Counted from the stretch's first letter, positions 1-28,934 are shown. The stretch is DNA of 64,000 nt from Cristatella mucedo (GCA_009760855.2 WPIO01000002.1:14771501-14835500), one strand, 5' to 3'. Numbers and translations: made by a program. Notes: generated by a model not told the origin, from the letters alone.

Positions 1-472
1 ATTGTGTAACTCGAAAATGGAAATTGGAATGCTTAAAATCGGTTCTGCCAGCATATCTCATGTGGTATACGTATATAAGTCGATACAATGCTTGACTGTG
101 CGGTACTTTAGGTCGTCGAGAAGCATAATGTGGCAACTGCAATGGTCCGGAGAGACATGCCCAGCTGCTGAGTTTTACAGCAAATGTAAGTGCCTAATTA
201 GACAGGCTGGTAGACATGCTATCAGCAAATGATGGAAGTCGCGACAGGATGTCATACATGATCGAGCCAACTTAAATGAAATATTCCTCTTTAAGCAGGC
301 ACACTATTTTATTGTTATGTAGCTTAAAGTAGGCAGAATTGACTTGCAGCTGATGTGGTCGTCTAGTGAAAGGTAGTTTAAAAAAGACTAAGATTTCATG
401 CATATACCACACGAGATATGCTGACAGAGCCGATTAAAAGCATTCCAATTTCCATTTCCGAGTTACACAATG
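1..472. repeat. Inverted repeat, arms about 75 bp
   Basis: Bases 1-75 are the near-perfect reverse complement of about 398-472; both arms contain GGAAATTGGAATGCTT next to the LINE-A text CAGCATATCTC. The roughly 320-bp spacer is LINE-A sequence in minus orientation. The left arm is therefore an inverted duplication of a piece of the right-hand LINE fragment. Confidence 0.8.
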
Positions 473-740
473 TTTACCCATAACTAATCAGTAGATTCTA
501 TCGTCATTCAACTTGAAAGAGTTAGCTGCCATCCAAGTGAAGATGTCAGCAATACATAGAACAAGGGAGTTGAGAGAGTTTGATGTGCTGGGAAAGCAGG
601 GACGGATCAAAGCATAGGCAGAGCTGTGCATCATATGCATAACACTGAAAGCCTATATTGTGCTCTGCAATTACATCGGCAAGAAGAAGAAGAGTATACA
701 CTATCAAAAGAAGCACACTAAGCATAGAGCATTCGGGTAC
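76..740 (-). mobile_element. LINE-A (CR1/L2-like) fragment, degenerate
   Basis: This stretch aligns base by base with the reverse complement of the well-preserved LINE-A copy at 49.7-50.4 kb. It covers the reverse transcriptase C-terminal part, with the HWLP-type region near 90-130, and runs back toward the catalytic region near 700-740. Many indels and stops show an old inactive copy. The 81 bases between it and the next fragment are unexplained. Confidence 0.75.
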
Positions 741-821
741 TTTAGTGGTTCAACTGGTGATTATTGCCCATTGACATTAATGCTTTGGAGTCTCTGACTG
801 AGATAGAACCTAAAGCAGTGA

Positions 822-1824
822 CTTTTGCTGCATGCATTGATGACATCCGCACATGGATGGCAGCAGATTTTCTAAAACTAAACGATGACAAAACTAACTT
901 ACTAGTTATGGGCAAACCCAGGGTGATTCAGAGATTGGAAAGGCTGTCTCTCAAAATTGGCTCTGCCAGCATATCTCCTGTCGAATCAGCTCGAAATCTA
1001 GATGTCATATTCCAAAGCGACCTCTCGTTAGACGACCATATCAGCTCCACAGTCAAATCTGCCTATTTTAAGCTTCATAACATTGTTAAAATTCGGGCTT
1101 GTTTAGATAAGGATACCACGTCTAAGTTGGTCCATGCATTCGTGACATCTCGTCTCGACTTCTGCAACTCACTGCTTACTGGCCTACCAGCATGTGCGAT
1201 CAGGCGATTGCAGCTGGTGCAAAACTTTGCAGCTAGGCTTGTCTGTCGTGAGAGTTGCAGTTGCTACATTACTCCACTCCTCGCCGACCTGCACTGGCTA
1301 CCAGTCAAGCAACGGATCGACTTTAAGGTTTTGTTGCTCACTTTTAGGTCCTTTCATTCTATGGGTCCAGCCTATCTCTCCGACATACTCCCCCATCAGG
1401 CCAAGCATCGTACCACCTGCTTTTCGGAATCCAACAGTCTAGAAATACCTCATACAAACCTTAAATCCTTTGGAGACCGTGCATTTAGTTCGTATGTTCC
1501 CAAAGCCTGGAACTCCCTCCCGACCTGCGTTAGAACATCCCCTGACCTGACCACATTTAAAAGAAACTTAAAAACACCTATTTAGGACAGCATTTAGTGG
1601 GTCCCTGTGATTCGTCCTTCACGTGCTTATGCGTGCTGACACTGTGCATGCTGCCACTAACCACATTTGCATGCTGACCCTATGCATGTCACCCCTAACT
1701 ATGTTATTCATTTTGTTTGTTTTTCAAGCATGATTTTACTTACCATTCAATTGCAATTCCCTTTGCAGCAAATGTAAAGTGCCTAGAAAGAGATTAAGTT
1801 CTCTGAGGGCGCTTTATCAAGTAA

Positions 1825-1861
<37 letters not shown>
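822..1861 (+). mobile_element. LINE-A 3' fragment with ATT tail
   Basis: A 5'-truncated CR1/L2-type non-LTR retrotransposon copy. The open frame (about 820-1585) encodes the C-terminal reverse transcriptase region and thumb, including RLDFCNSLLTGLP and LHWLPVKQRIDFKVL. It is followed by a 3' UTR, a conserved terminal stretch near 1790-1825 containing GAGATTAAGTTCTCTGAGG, and an (ATT)n tail. The catalytic YADD motif is upstream of the truncation and absent. The frame stops slightly early, after FKRNLKTPI, relative to the longer copy at 50.6 kb. Confidence 0.9.
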
Positions 1862-2418
1862 GTGATACCAAGGAAAGATGGCAGGTGCTCGAGAAGGACT
1901 TGTTGATCGATGGTATCCAACGCTGTCAAAGGATCAAGCAAAACAACCAGAGACTTTACTTAAGTCTTCACTCATGCAAAGACCACTATTCACCTGAAGC
2001 AAAGCTGACTCCGTGAAGTGACTAGCTCTAAAAGCGAGACAGTGGCTTACTTAAGCGGCACGAAATGCTATTGTAGAAGTTCAGCTGGTCAGCCTTTACT
2101 TATTCTAGGAACAGCAGTAGGGAGAAGGGGGAAACGTTGCATAATATCACTTGGTCTAGTGCTGGTTTCTTCATTAGTGGCATAATGACTGCCTTTTTGA
2201 AAAGTGCAGGGACAAGACCTTCGGACATATTTAATACGTTATTTATGCATGGCACCATCAGGTCTAAGCATTACAGAAGTACGACAGTGGGAACATGGTC
2301 TAGAGAGCGAGTAGTCTTCTTAGACTGGGAGATGAACTCCAAAAGGAGGTCACGAGTGGCAGGCTTGAATACGGACATTGAGGGGCTGCAGATTGAGTCC
2401 TGTGGGGATGGTACTGGT
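1862..2418 (-). mobile_element. LINE-A and related LINE remnant
   Basis: Bases about 2190-2410 match the reverse complement of the linker just upstream of the RT domain in the LINE-A copy at 49.0-49.24 kb; for example, GTCTTCTT lies beside ACAGTGGGAA in both. Bases 1862-2190 look like further minus-strand LINE text but are too diverged to place. Confidence 0.55.
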
Positions 2419-2554
2419 GAGCCGTGATGGCACACTAGGTAAGGCGGTTGCTTTTTACGACCTTGGTGCGAAGGTCGTGGGTTTAAATTCTGTGGTGGGT
2501 GATCCTTTATCGCTGCTGTAAGTAGTGGCAATAGCCGTAAAGGCTCTTCTGTTG

Positions 2555-2625
<71 letters not shown>

Positions 2626-2641
2626 CTGTTAAATCAGCTAC
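2419..2641 (+). mobile_element. SINE-A (tRNA-derived) with internal (AC)n
   Basis: The head GAGCCGTGATGGCACACTAGG resembles a pol III box A and GTGGGTTTAAATTCTG is a decayed box B. The 3' end GGCTGTTAAATCAGCTA is shared with copies at 45.7 and 53.6 kb. A (AC)n array at 2557-2623 interrupts the copy just before that 3' end. Confidence 0.8.
2557..2623. repeat. (AC)n microsatellite
   Basis: An uninterrupted AC dinucleotide run of about 67 bp inside the SINE-A copy. Confidence 0.98.
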
Positions 2642-3041
2642 CATTTACTATAGTTATTTACTGAACAAGAGGAGTCTATTGGGGGAAGCTGTTACCTAAG
2701 CAATGGAATCTCTGATCGTGTCTATCTTGATGACAAAGAACGATAGAAGCAATCTGCTAGATCACTACAAGAATCACTAGGCAAGGAGCTAACCCGATTG
2801 CAATCGAGGTGATGGTTGATAGTAGACAGCAGCAGTAATGCATTGTGAATCGGTGATTCCACAAAGTTTTTATAGAAGCCAGACTTAGTCTATACCACGA
2901 CAGATTGGTTTTATCTGCCGAGGTCCATGTATGCCTGTCGATTTAGAGTCACTTCTGATCTTGTCTTTGCTATCTAAAGTAAGTGAGTATGGCAGCAGAC
3001 ACACATTAGCAGGAGTCTGCAACTGGTCAAAGTCTACTTAC

Positions 3042-20305
<17,264 letters not shown>

Positions 20306-21091
20306 GCCGATACTTCGTAATTCAGCTAAAGTGGGATTTGCATCCAGAACTAGCAGTACAAGTGTTCTACCACTGGGACTTGGTGCTGCCCTGACCTTGG
20401 GGCCACACCAGACATTATCTAGAGCAGGGGTCGGCAAACTTATTGGACTAGTAGGTCATTTCTGGAGGTCAAAAAGGCAAATTAGGTCAAAAGAAACCAC
20501 TCCCACTCCATCGGTTAGGTGGAGTGGGCGTGGCCATACGAAACCGTGGTAGCAGATGCCTGGTCAGGCTCAGAAACTGTACAGGTAGATGTTTATCATT
20601 GTTTATCCCCCCCCCCCACTTAGCTGCTTCTTTTTCATTGAAGCACTTGACACCAGTACTAAAAATAAAAACGAGCCCCAGCTTGAGCAGCAACCAGCAG
20701 TAATGAACTGGTATAAACCACTAAGCTGGATCCAAAATAAATAACTAGGGGGCCTTAGGCCAGACAGGAGTACTCAGTAGCCTGTATCTGGCCTAAAGGT
20801 CTGAGTTTACCGACCTCTGATCTAGAGTGCTTTAAGCCACAGGCAGGCTCTTATGGTGGCTTTCTACCTTGTAACCTTGTGACCCATGGAAACTTTCGTC
20901 AGTAAGATGTTTCAGCTCAATCGGCCAAAGACAATAGGCATTGCAATAAAGTTATCCATTGAAGTTGCAGGACCAGCGGCCTATGCTTAGTAGTAGTGCT
21001 GGGGACATGCATGGTCTCCATCTCTGATGCTCAGTCTGCTCACTCAGTACTTAAGAACAACAGTTATCCTTAAAACAGTGACGAAGCCATA
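20306..21091. promoter_or_regulatory. Possible divergent promoter region
   Basis: This 786-bp stretch separates the putative WDR90 start (minus) from the start of the three-exon gene (plus). No TATA box or other core element was recognised. Half of it is a hAT element (20425-20819). The call is inferred from gene orientation only. Confidence 0.3.
20425..20819. mobile_element. Non-autonomous hAT element (MITE), 395 bp
   Basis: Left end CAGGGGTCGGCAAACT and right end, read inward on the other strand, CAGAGGTCGGTAAACTCA are hAT-type terminal inverted repeats. The element is flanked on both sides by ATCTAGAG (20417-20424 and 20820-20827), a perfect 8-bp target-site duplication as expected for hAT transposition. 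There is no transposase frame inside. A C-run lies at about 20607-20618. Confidence 0.9.
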
Positions 21092-21679
21092 ATGGAAGAA
21101 CAGTGCCAGAAGCTCTTATCTCTACTGCCTCTCTATAATTTTTCAAGTTTAAAAAAGGACCAGATAGCAGATATAAAGAAGCGTACAGCAGACGTCAAGG
21201 ACTTGCTTGTTCGTAGCTCAGTTTCGGTAGGTGGGATGTTAGGTCACACATTGTGGCATGTAGCAACGAGTACGTGCTATTTGTGGGTGAACAAGAGCAC
21301 ACTTGAGAACGTTTTAGAGCCACCTAGGCTGTAAAAAATTTCTTCTAATGCAGGAGGACAATCTCCATGTGTGGAGGGACCTTGCACCGAAGAAAATGGT
21401 CTTAGAACCTCTGGAATTCTCAAAGATTGCTGGAACTAGCTTGCCAAGGTGAACACTCAGTAGGTAATTACCTACTTTAAACTTGACAGGCAACTCAAAC
21501 CGAGAGATGAAATGGGAGGAAAAAACCAATTGCAATTAAAGAAATCCAGACTGCTTTTAAATGTCGGACATGGTGGTACTGGACAAGACAGGAATGTGCT
21601 CATGCAAGGGATGATTGATACGAGAACATTAGGTGGGAATGCTAGAGGTAGTCTTTTATCGAAAGAAGGGAAGCAATAG
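21092..21679 (+). CDS. Unrecognised three-exon gene
   Basis: Not recognised. Exon A 21092-21226 starts MEEQCQKLLSLLPLYNFSS, ends in phase 0 and has donor GTAGGT. Exon B 21354-21448 follows acceptor TTCTAATGCAG, encodes EDNLHVWRDLAPKKMVLEPL then EFSKIAGTSLP, and ends in phase 2 with donor GTGAAC. Exon C 21490-21679 follows acceptor ACTTGACAG and runs QLKPRDEMGGKNQLQLKK to a TAG stop. The phases match exactly, giving a predicted soluble, charged protein of about 139 residues with a helical N-terminus and no signal peptide or membrane segment. The second intron is only 41 bp, so exon C could instead be read-through or mis-assigned. It is divergent from WDR90, separated by the hAT element. No function is claimed. 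Confidence 0.5.
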
Positions 21680-22194
21680 GAATGAGACTCAATAATACTC
21701 TACGAGACTGCAAATGTCACTGCTAGTGCACGAATGCCACTGCTGGTTTGCGCTAAGCCTCAGGGGTGCTAAGACAGTCACGGTGGTACTACTCCTGGCA
21801 GCAGAGCAGAAGTCAGTGAAAGTATCAGAATTTGGTAGATGTTTACAGTGAGGTATAACAAGAATCATATACACTGCAACAAGCTAACCTGCACCCTACC
21901 AAGCATGGTGGCACAGCACTAGGCAGTAGAGCACTCACATGTGACGTAAGGCTCAGCTGGCCTGATTCCTAGCACTAGTCACTTGTGAGGCCAAAAAGTT
22001 GTAGCCTCAGCCTCACCCAGCTAGCCAAGGGTCGCTGCATCAATGAAACTGCTACATCAATGAAACAGCAGAATCAGATGACCTTTACTCTACCTTTGCT
22101 TGACTATTAGCTGCAGCTGATGTATAAAGATGCTGTTAGTTGAATTGTGGTCTGATCCAATCAGACAAAAACCAGAGCTTGCAATAAGAAAATA

Positions 22195-23160
22195 CTAAGG
22201 TAAGGTTTGCAGAGATAGATTTAGAAGACAACGGTTGACTGGCAGTGACCACAGAAAAGGTTTGGTAAAGCACGACAGCAGGGCATTAGGCCCAGGTAAG
22301 TGGGCAGGAGACTGGGGCAGAAAGCATCGGTCGATCAAGAAGCAGGTGCCCGTGGCCCACTGTGACAGCCTCTGACTCCATACATGTAGCTGCGATTCGG
22401 CCAGACACACTTTAGTAATGGCCGATTGACAATCATCCAATCGTACAATCGTGTGGCCACACCGAAGCACCACTCAGCACCAAGGGAGAGGGGCATCTTT
22501 GGCCCCCCCTTTCCCTACGAAGCTCCACTTGCAGTGTCACTTTCTTTTGCTGGTCGGAGCTCAGCAGCAGACCGGGTATACTATGTTTGATTGGCTGAGG
22601 CTCTATTCGGATGCTGTGCCGCCGCTTGGACAGCACGATCACTTCCAGCAGCAATAGTACTGCTCGCTGGCTCTGTCTGGGTACTTACTAGTGATTACAG
22701 CTCAAAATAGCCACCCACGGTTGGGTGTGCACAGGTCTTGGGATTCTGGATGTACTTCATCTAGCAATGAACCCCAGATATGGCCTGTGATGAGAAAGGC
22801 CTCCCTCCCCACAATGGAGTTGGCAGCTGATCCACCATAGCTAATTGCCTGTTTGACACACATGCAGTGAGTCTTTCTTTTCTATATTTCATTACTGAGA
22901 GTTGGAATGACCATCGGCGATGTGAGAGCGACTGGGGTGAGGATTGAGGAAGAGCTAGATTGACGGGGGGCTCTGGCATGAGGGTATGAGTAGGCTCGAC
23001 CTTCCATGGCACGGCATGCCTCAGTCTCGATGCCCTCGATGCTACTGCTGCCATGGATACGTGACTGGTCGAGCTCTGTCTGTGTGTGCGCGCATGTGCG
23101 GCACGCGCAGGCGTGAAAGGCTGGAGCTTTCCTTTTGCTAACTAGCTGCATCTCTCGAGT
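22195..23160 (-). other. Overlapping minus-strand open segments, unresolved
   Basis: Several frames of 70-97 residues overlap here. One (22882-23151) ends SSSSSILTPVALTSPMVIP and could be a disordered terminal exon. Another (22433-22654) contains KKVTLQVELRRERGG and appears to continue in a shifted frame at 22195-22473. No family was recognised and no phase-consistent chain was found. Confidence 0.2.
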
Positions 23161-23369
23161 GCATCACTTGCTTGGCGATTTTGGCAGGTGTGAAAACCGT
23201 TGCAGGTGCTCTGGCTGGCGGCCCACTTTGCTTGCGTTATGGCTGTTCAATTGAATCAAGGCAGGCGACAGCCTTCGATTGACAGATTGATAGCTATCAC
23301 CATTTGACAGGCAGCAGGAGTTGGTGGGCATAAGTCTATGCTGCAACTAACCCCTGCTTCACTGGCCAA

Positions 23370-23507
23370 AGTATTTGCCTTTAACGACCGAGCTCAAGGT
23401 GAATGCATTTGATGACTGAGGTCGTAGGCTCGAGCCCCGTGGCAAATTCGAGCATCTGGATAGACATTAAGTTCTCCTTGGAAGCTATACAAATGAATTA
23501 TATTTTT
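23370..23507 (+). mobile_element. SINE-B copy
   Basis: Box B GTAGGCTCGAGCCCCG, then GACATTAAGTTCTCCTTGG and CTATACAAATGAATTA, the shared LINE-A tail. Confidence 0.75.
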
Positions 23508-23524
23508 TACCTCCCTCCCATAAT

Positions 23525-23696
23525 TTTTTTTTAGCTAATTTAACTGCTTCATTTCTATAGTGACAGAAGAGTCTTGTCGGCTGTAACCACACAACTTGCA
23601 GTTGGCAATACAGAATCACCCAGCTGAAGGATTCAAACCCACGAACTCGGTAGTGAAGAGCAAACACTTTACCTCCTGGGCTCTCATGGCCCAACT
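23525..23696 (-). mobile_element. SINE-A copy
   Basis: Reverse complement shows GTGGGTTTGAATCC (box B), GACTCTTCTGTCACTATAG and GTTAAATTAGCTAAAAAA, which match the SINE-A 3' half. It sits back to back with the SINE-B copy just before it. Confidence 0.7.
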
Positions 23697-24129
23697 CTAC
23701 CTCCCTCCCTGCCTCCCTGCTAGGAAAGCCTGTTAGGTTGTGCCGTTTTGGCCAAGCTAGATAGTTGTGAGAATGTCTTACATTACTAACTGCGGGACAC
23801 CCGTTGGCATCTGTGTTTATGCCTGGAAAATTCTACCCGACGTTGCTTTATCTGGCCAGTGTGCTGGTCTACTCAGCCGATGAAACAGAGCCTGTAGCTA
23901 TACACTCAGTTGCTCACTGGGTGCTCAGTGTATTCTTGCTCTGGAATGGCAATTGATCATTGCTTAGCTAGCGATGAGGAACTTCGATGTGAAAATCGCA
24001 CTGTCAATGAGACAGACCTTGCGTGCTGAAGTTTCGCCTTATGTTTGGAGGGGGTAACATTAGTAGTAGCTTTGGATCTGTGTTACTGCCTCATTTCTAG
24101 CTGACAAGGTCATTTTGCTAAGGCCTTCA

Positions 24130-24250
24130 CAAGATTGACCCATGTGAGCATACAGTAACTAGATCATGCTTCCTTTGTAGCATATGTAAATGCCTAGAGC
24201 GAGATTAAGTTCTCTGAGGATGCTATACAAATATACTATTATTAGTATTA
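24130..24250 (+). mobile_element. LINE-A tail fragment
   Basis: CATATGTAAATGCCTAGAGC then GAGATTAAGTTCTCTGAGG and CTATACAAATATACTATTATT: only the 3' terminus of a LINE-A copy. Confidence 0.75.
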
Positions 24251-24664
24251 GAAATAAAGAGTGACTGTGGCAAGACCGGAAATTACTACGGAGCTGATTG
24301 CATGCTAAAGATGCTTGGCTACAGCAAACAACGTTGGCTACTAATGCCAGAGGAGTTCATAGATGGAAACATGATGCTCCCACCCAGCCTCCAGTGGAAG
24401 AAGCTTCTCAGAAAGGATAAAACCAGAAAAACAGAGTGGCATGATAACACTCAAACAAGCAGTGAAATGCTTTTCCAAGGCAATATGTAGGTTAGGAGAT
24501 ATTGCACACTTTGCTCTAGTGCCTCCACTAAGACTCTTCAGCAGACTGACGACACTATAAACGATAACTGAGTCATCTATCATAAATAATAACTGAGTCA
24601 TCCGAAGCTTGCTTATTTTACCACAAGAAATGGGCTTGCACCACGTGATCAATAACCAATGAGG

Positions 24665-25420
24665 TCACATTGTAAAAATGCAGGCTTGCTTAGAAAAGGG
24701 ACATCGAACTGAATTTGGTAGATGCATTTGTGACTTCCGATTGAGACTTCTGTACCTCACTACTCTGAGGTCTTCCTCTGAGGTCTTCCTGCTTGGACAA
24801 CAGCTTACAGTTAGTACAACACTCCACACCTATGCTTGCCTAACATAAACGTCTCAGCTGCCACATTACACTAAGCAACATCTTTGCACACCGATTCATC
24901 ATCAAACTGTGTCGACTTCAAGATTATGTCGTTTACATTTCAGGCTTGTCATTACCTTGCTCAAGCCTACCTACCTGAAATCTCTACTAATTAAAGCAAA
25001 CCATTTTTCGTCTGTCCTTCATACCGGCATGCTGCAAGATGGCGACCAGTAATTCCAGGAGTGTAATAGCCGTGTAATTCTACTATGCTGCAGCGAAGCG
25101 AGTACACAGGCAGTGAAATATAGCACTTCCTAGTCTGCTTTGCAACATATAACCTGCTCTCCAGACTCAAAGTCGTTTAGCTGAGCCAGTAATTAACCTC
25201 AAATCTTTCGGAGATCTTACTTTCAGTCTGAATGCTCCCAAAGCCAATAAACTCGTCACCCATTACACTACGATATCAACTGACTTGATTATATTTAAAA
25301 GGAAGCTAGCAATCCAATAGTTCATCCTACACTTGATTTGTCTGTGTTAACTGTTCTTTGAGTGCTCATGTATTTTGACAACATGCATGTTACAACTAAT
25401 TGACATGCTTATTTTGCATA
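24665..25420 (+). mobile_element. LINE-A copy, very degenerate
   Basis: Alignable with LINE-A from the region encoding IRACLDKDT (24670-24710) through the thumb (25190-25300) to the 3' UTR. It contains a 13-base tandem duplication (CTCTGAGGTCTTC, 24770-24795) and an unrelated insert near 25010-25150. Confidence 0.65.
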
Positions 25421-26399
25421 TTTAAAGAAGCCTCAAAAAAAGTTAGTACTCTCAGTATGCTAATCTTCGGAAGTGCTACTGTATACGATCTTGCTGCCAA
25501 TTTTAGCATCTTTTATTTTTGGTTCTTTGCTGCAAGTACAGCCTTCACTGATACTCTCCATTATTTTCCGATTCCAGTATTAACACCCTGTCTACTTCTG
25601 CACAGCAGCTTTTTTGCAGTCCAAGCATGTTTACAGAAATACGACTCCGACGCTTAAAAAAATTCCAGATTGTGGAGTGCCTGGGAGAAATAAGATAATG
25701 AACGCAAAGGCAATGGTTATGAAAATGTTGGAGCAGGTGTTTCGTTGTTGTTGTTATGATGATAACGATGACGATGCTTTTTAAGGAAAAGGGGACGATG
25801 ACGAGAAGCAGCAGCATATTCACCCATTGTACGCGAACACACACACACACACACACATTTCTCTGTCTCTCGCTCACTTCTCTCTCACACTCTCGCAGTC
25901 TCTCTTTTTCTCTCTCGCAGTTTCAAAACTTGGTCTCTGCACTCTTGCCATTCCATGTCAATAAATAAAACCTTCTCTCTATTTTTTTAAAGCAACATTA
26001 TTCGGCCACCTTTGGATTAGCACCATCTCTCGATTGCTTAAACGATACTATACAGGCACTTTTGGTCAGCCACTCCAAGCGTCGCTGGGCAGTTGTTAAC
26101 CGATCGGCCATATATTTCCTATATTCAATTTCAATCTAGTAAGCAGCTAGTCCGGATTAACGCTGTCAAATCATCAAACAGAATTAGTACTAAAATATAT
26201 AAGGCCATATGAAACAGACGTAAACGCTACTCCTACAGGAATGGTAAACCACTGGTCGCTAAGCTAATAAGAAAATCCAACAAAAGTAAGAAAATTGCTT
26301 TCGGCTTTTTAGGTCACATTCATGGCTGATTGAATAATTCATGGGGCAAATCAAATGAGTAACCGATATTTAAAAAAGGTAAAAAGGACACCTGCAAGT
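25421..26399. other. Intergenic, simple repeats only
   Basis: An (AC)n run at 25838-25858 and CT-rich sequence to about 25920. Nothing else recognised. Confidence 0.5.
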
Positions 26400-27650
26400 A
26401 ACGTTGCGGTCTCATTTACGCCCGTATTAGCGCTTAGCGGAGTTCCAAGGTTATGCGACATATCATAAGCACGAAAAACACAACCGGAAAGAAGGGCACT
26501 ACTCACGCGAGGCCATTTCGTCAGGCAAAACAGTCTGGGGTTCGCAAGCGTCCTGCCGGGCTTCAGTTTGAAGCGTCACGCGTTTACATTTGCCGCCATG
26601 GGCAACTACTACGTAGTTCCGGTCTCAGCCATGTGATCGCGGCGATATTTCCGTTGTTTATTTGGGTTGGTTTATGTGGTCGTACCTGAACTTTGTCGCT
26701 GCTGCTAAGGACAGGTTGAATGCGTTGGATAACCGAGAAAAGGTTAGTTTGCCTGATGTGTTTTTTTAGGAAGCTATGGTGGGCGAGGATCGACCGCTGC
26801 GGAAGAGAGGGGATTTCAGCAGATTACTCGGTCGAGTGCCACGCCTTTCTGTTAGCCGTCAGCCGGAATTCATTCCCTGCCGCCGGCGTCCTAATAGCCA
26901 TTTGAAACCTGAACTAGTTGAATCCGTGTGCCCTTACTATTAGATTTCAAAGATTGGCTGCTCGCTCTTAGATTGATGGATGACTCGCAGGAGCTGCTAG
27001 GCTTAGCCCGATTTTGACTGCGGTCGTTGGAGTGGTTGCACCCATTCTCTAGCTGCCTGCCTTGTGCACCTGGTGAAGGTAACGGCAGGCGTGCTGGCTA
27101 GTCCGATGCTACCAGGTCTTCGCTTCTTGCTGACCAGAGCCCATCGTGTGCTATCGTTGTTCCACCAGCTGTAATCAGCTCTAGCTCTCAACCGGCCTGC
27201 GTCTAGTACCTCGTCCCTGCCAAGTCGAATATTAGCTAGCAAAGTAGCCAGCGTTTTCGCTTCGTCTTCCAGCTATCTTCCAGCCGGCTGACATTAACTT
27301 CATGGCGTCGCGAACGGTCAAGCATGCATTTAGTGCATGCAATGTTTACTCCAGAGGTTTTGTTCTCGTTCAAGTTTCAAGTTAAGCGGCACTTACAACT
27401 TCACGTTCCAACTTTCTTTGCAATCAAATGGGATATCGTGTCTCTGGTTTACTGCTGCGATGGGAGTCAAAGGGCTCAAGCACTTTTTGCTCCGGCAGGA
27501 CGCGAAGCCGGTGCTTTTGTGATCCTCGATCAGTGCTCCAGTAATTGAGCTACCGAGACTAGTGGTTGTACTACTATCATTAACACCGGGCTATATGGCA
27601 ATTTCCAACTTAAAGACGGCGAACTTTGCTTCTTCTCCAGGCTTACGACA
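26400..27650. promoter_or_regulatory. CpG-richer segment, possible promoter
   Basis: Denser in CG dinucleotides than the flanks (for example around 26495-26660 and 27080-27310). Several short frames on both strands but none with homology. Inferred promoter-like region only. Confidence 0.25.
27460..27510 (+). CDS. Candidate first exon, XPG/asteroid-like N-terminus
   Basis: ATG at 27460 encodes MGVKGLKHFLLRQDAKP before a possible donor GTGCTT (weak). The M-G-[VI]-x-G-L opening is typical of FEN1/XPG-superfamily and asteroid-type proteins, in which the N-terminal glycine region forms part of the active site. No following exon with the expected conserved aspartates was found. The GT/AG-bounded 28-nt segment at 27642-27669 may or may not belong. 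Confidence 0.2.
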
Positions 27651-27699
27651 TATGTATACTTAACTCAGGTGAGCTTTACCTTGCGTTCATCGCTGCAAT

Positions 27700-28934
27700 G
27701 GATGAGCTTGTTTGGGTGGTAGTTCTGTGGCAGCACACTATGAAACGTTGGCCTGCTACGTCGGTAGGATTATGACTGTGGGGAAATATTTATCCTGGAG
27801 CCTAAATTCGAAAAGCGACCAGGACCAGCAGGTGATCGCATAGTTAATATGTAGGTGGTATAACAAGCCCAAGTTGTATCAGTCAGTTATAGCTCTGAGC
27901 GTCGGGCTAGAGTTGTCGTGTGATATGGCTGGTGCTGAAAGCCAGTAGTCCTCTGTGGATGCCGAATTTTTCTATGCTACGGACGTGGACTTGTTAGGTA
28001 AAAAGCATTTATTTAATAATTTAATGTAATACACACATCATTATTTACATAAATAATTTAATTATTTAATAAATACTCATTAATTGGCACTTTTTATTGC
28101 TGCCCTGCTTAGCAATACCTGTCAGAATACCTGCATTAATTGAGGCAGCCTGGTGCTTGGAGGTTAACTGGTGTTTGTCATATGTCACCAAAGACTAGGA
28201 CCATTACTAGAGCTTTGTTGTGTGATCTAAGGGCACTAGTTTAGGTGGGAAGCCACAGCACCGAGTTGTTGTTAGCAACGGTTGTGACCGTGGATAAGTA
28301 GATGTTTTAGTACATTTGAATTTATAGTACCCGAATATATGCAGGGTTGACTTACAGCTGGAAATGTTCACTGCATACGGAATGCGAACTTGCAGACTGG
28401 TGGAGCCTTACACCTCTGGCCCCATCAGCGGCCAGTCGATAGCATCCCATAAACGTTCTAGGGAAGGTTCTGATCTGGTGACTGGATGAGCCACTGCATC
28501 ATTACCACACCAGTATTTGTCAAAAAAATATAACAGATGCATACTAACAGAGCACATTTGTTTGCTTTTAGGCTGCAAATAAATATTTTCTCATGCTTTG
28601 CAGGGCTTTATTATGCCTGGCATTATAGGAAACCCTCTTATTTCCCGAATGTAGTAGCCACAGTAGCTGAGGCCATACTGTGAGGATTCTTTTGAAGCTG
28701 AGTGTATGTATCGGGCTTTACTTCCATCTACGTGCCCCTTCAAGTTAAGGCTGCGGCAATTTATTTGATCCTGAAATAGTTATCTGGACTTGTAAGGGCC
28801 CTAGGTGTAAAAGCTGGAACAGCACTCATCCTTATGTCAAGTGATGCTGCTGTCATATTGCTATGCAGCTTTCATCTGCTGAGACTCTCTTTTCTGAACT
28901 GCCAAGACTTTCTCTTCATGTACCCCTGCCAATA
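27700..28934. other. Intergenic, nothing recognised
   Basis: Includes an AT-rich block at 28005-28085 with TTATTTAATAAT-type repeats. No gene or mobile element identified. Confidence 0.5.
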
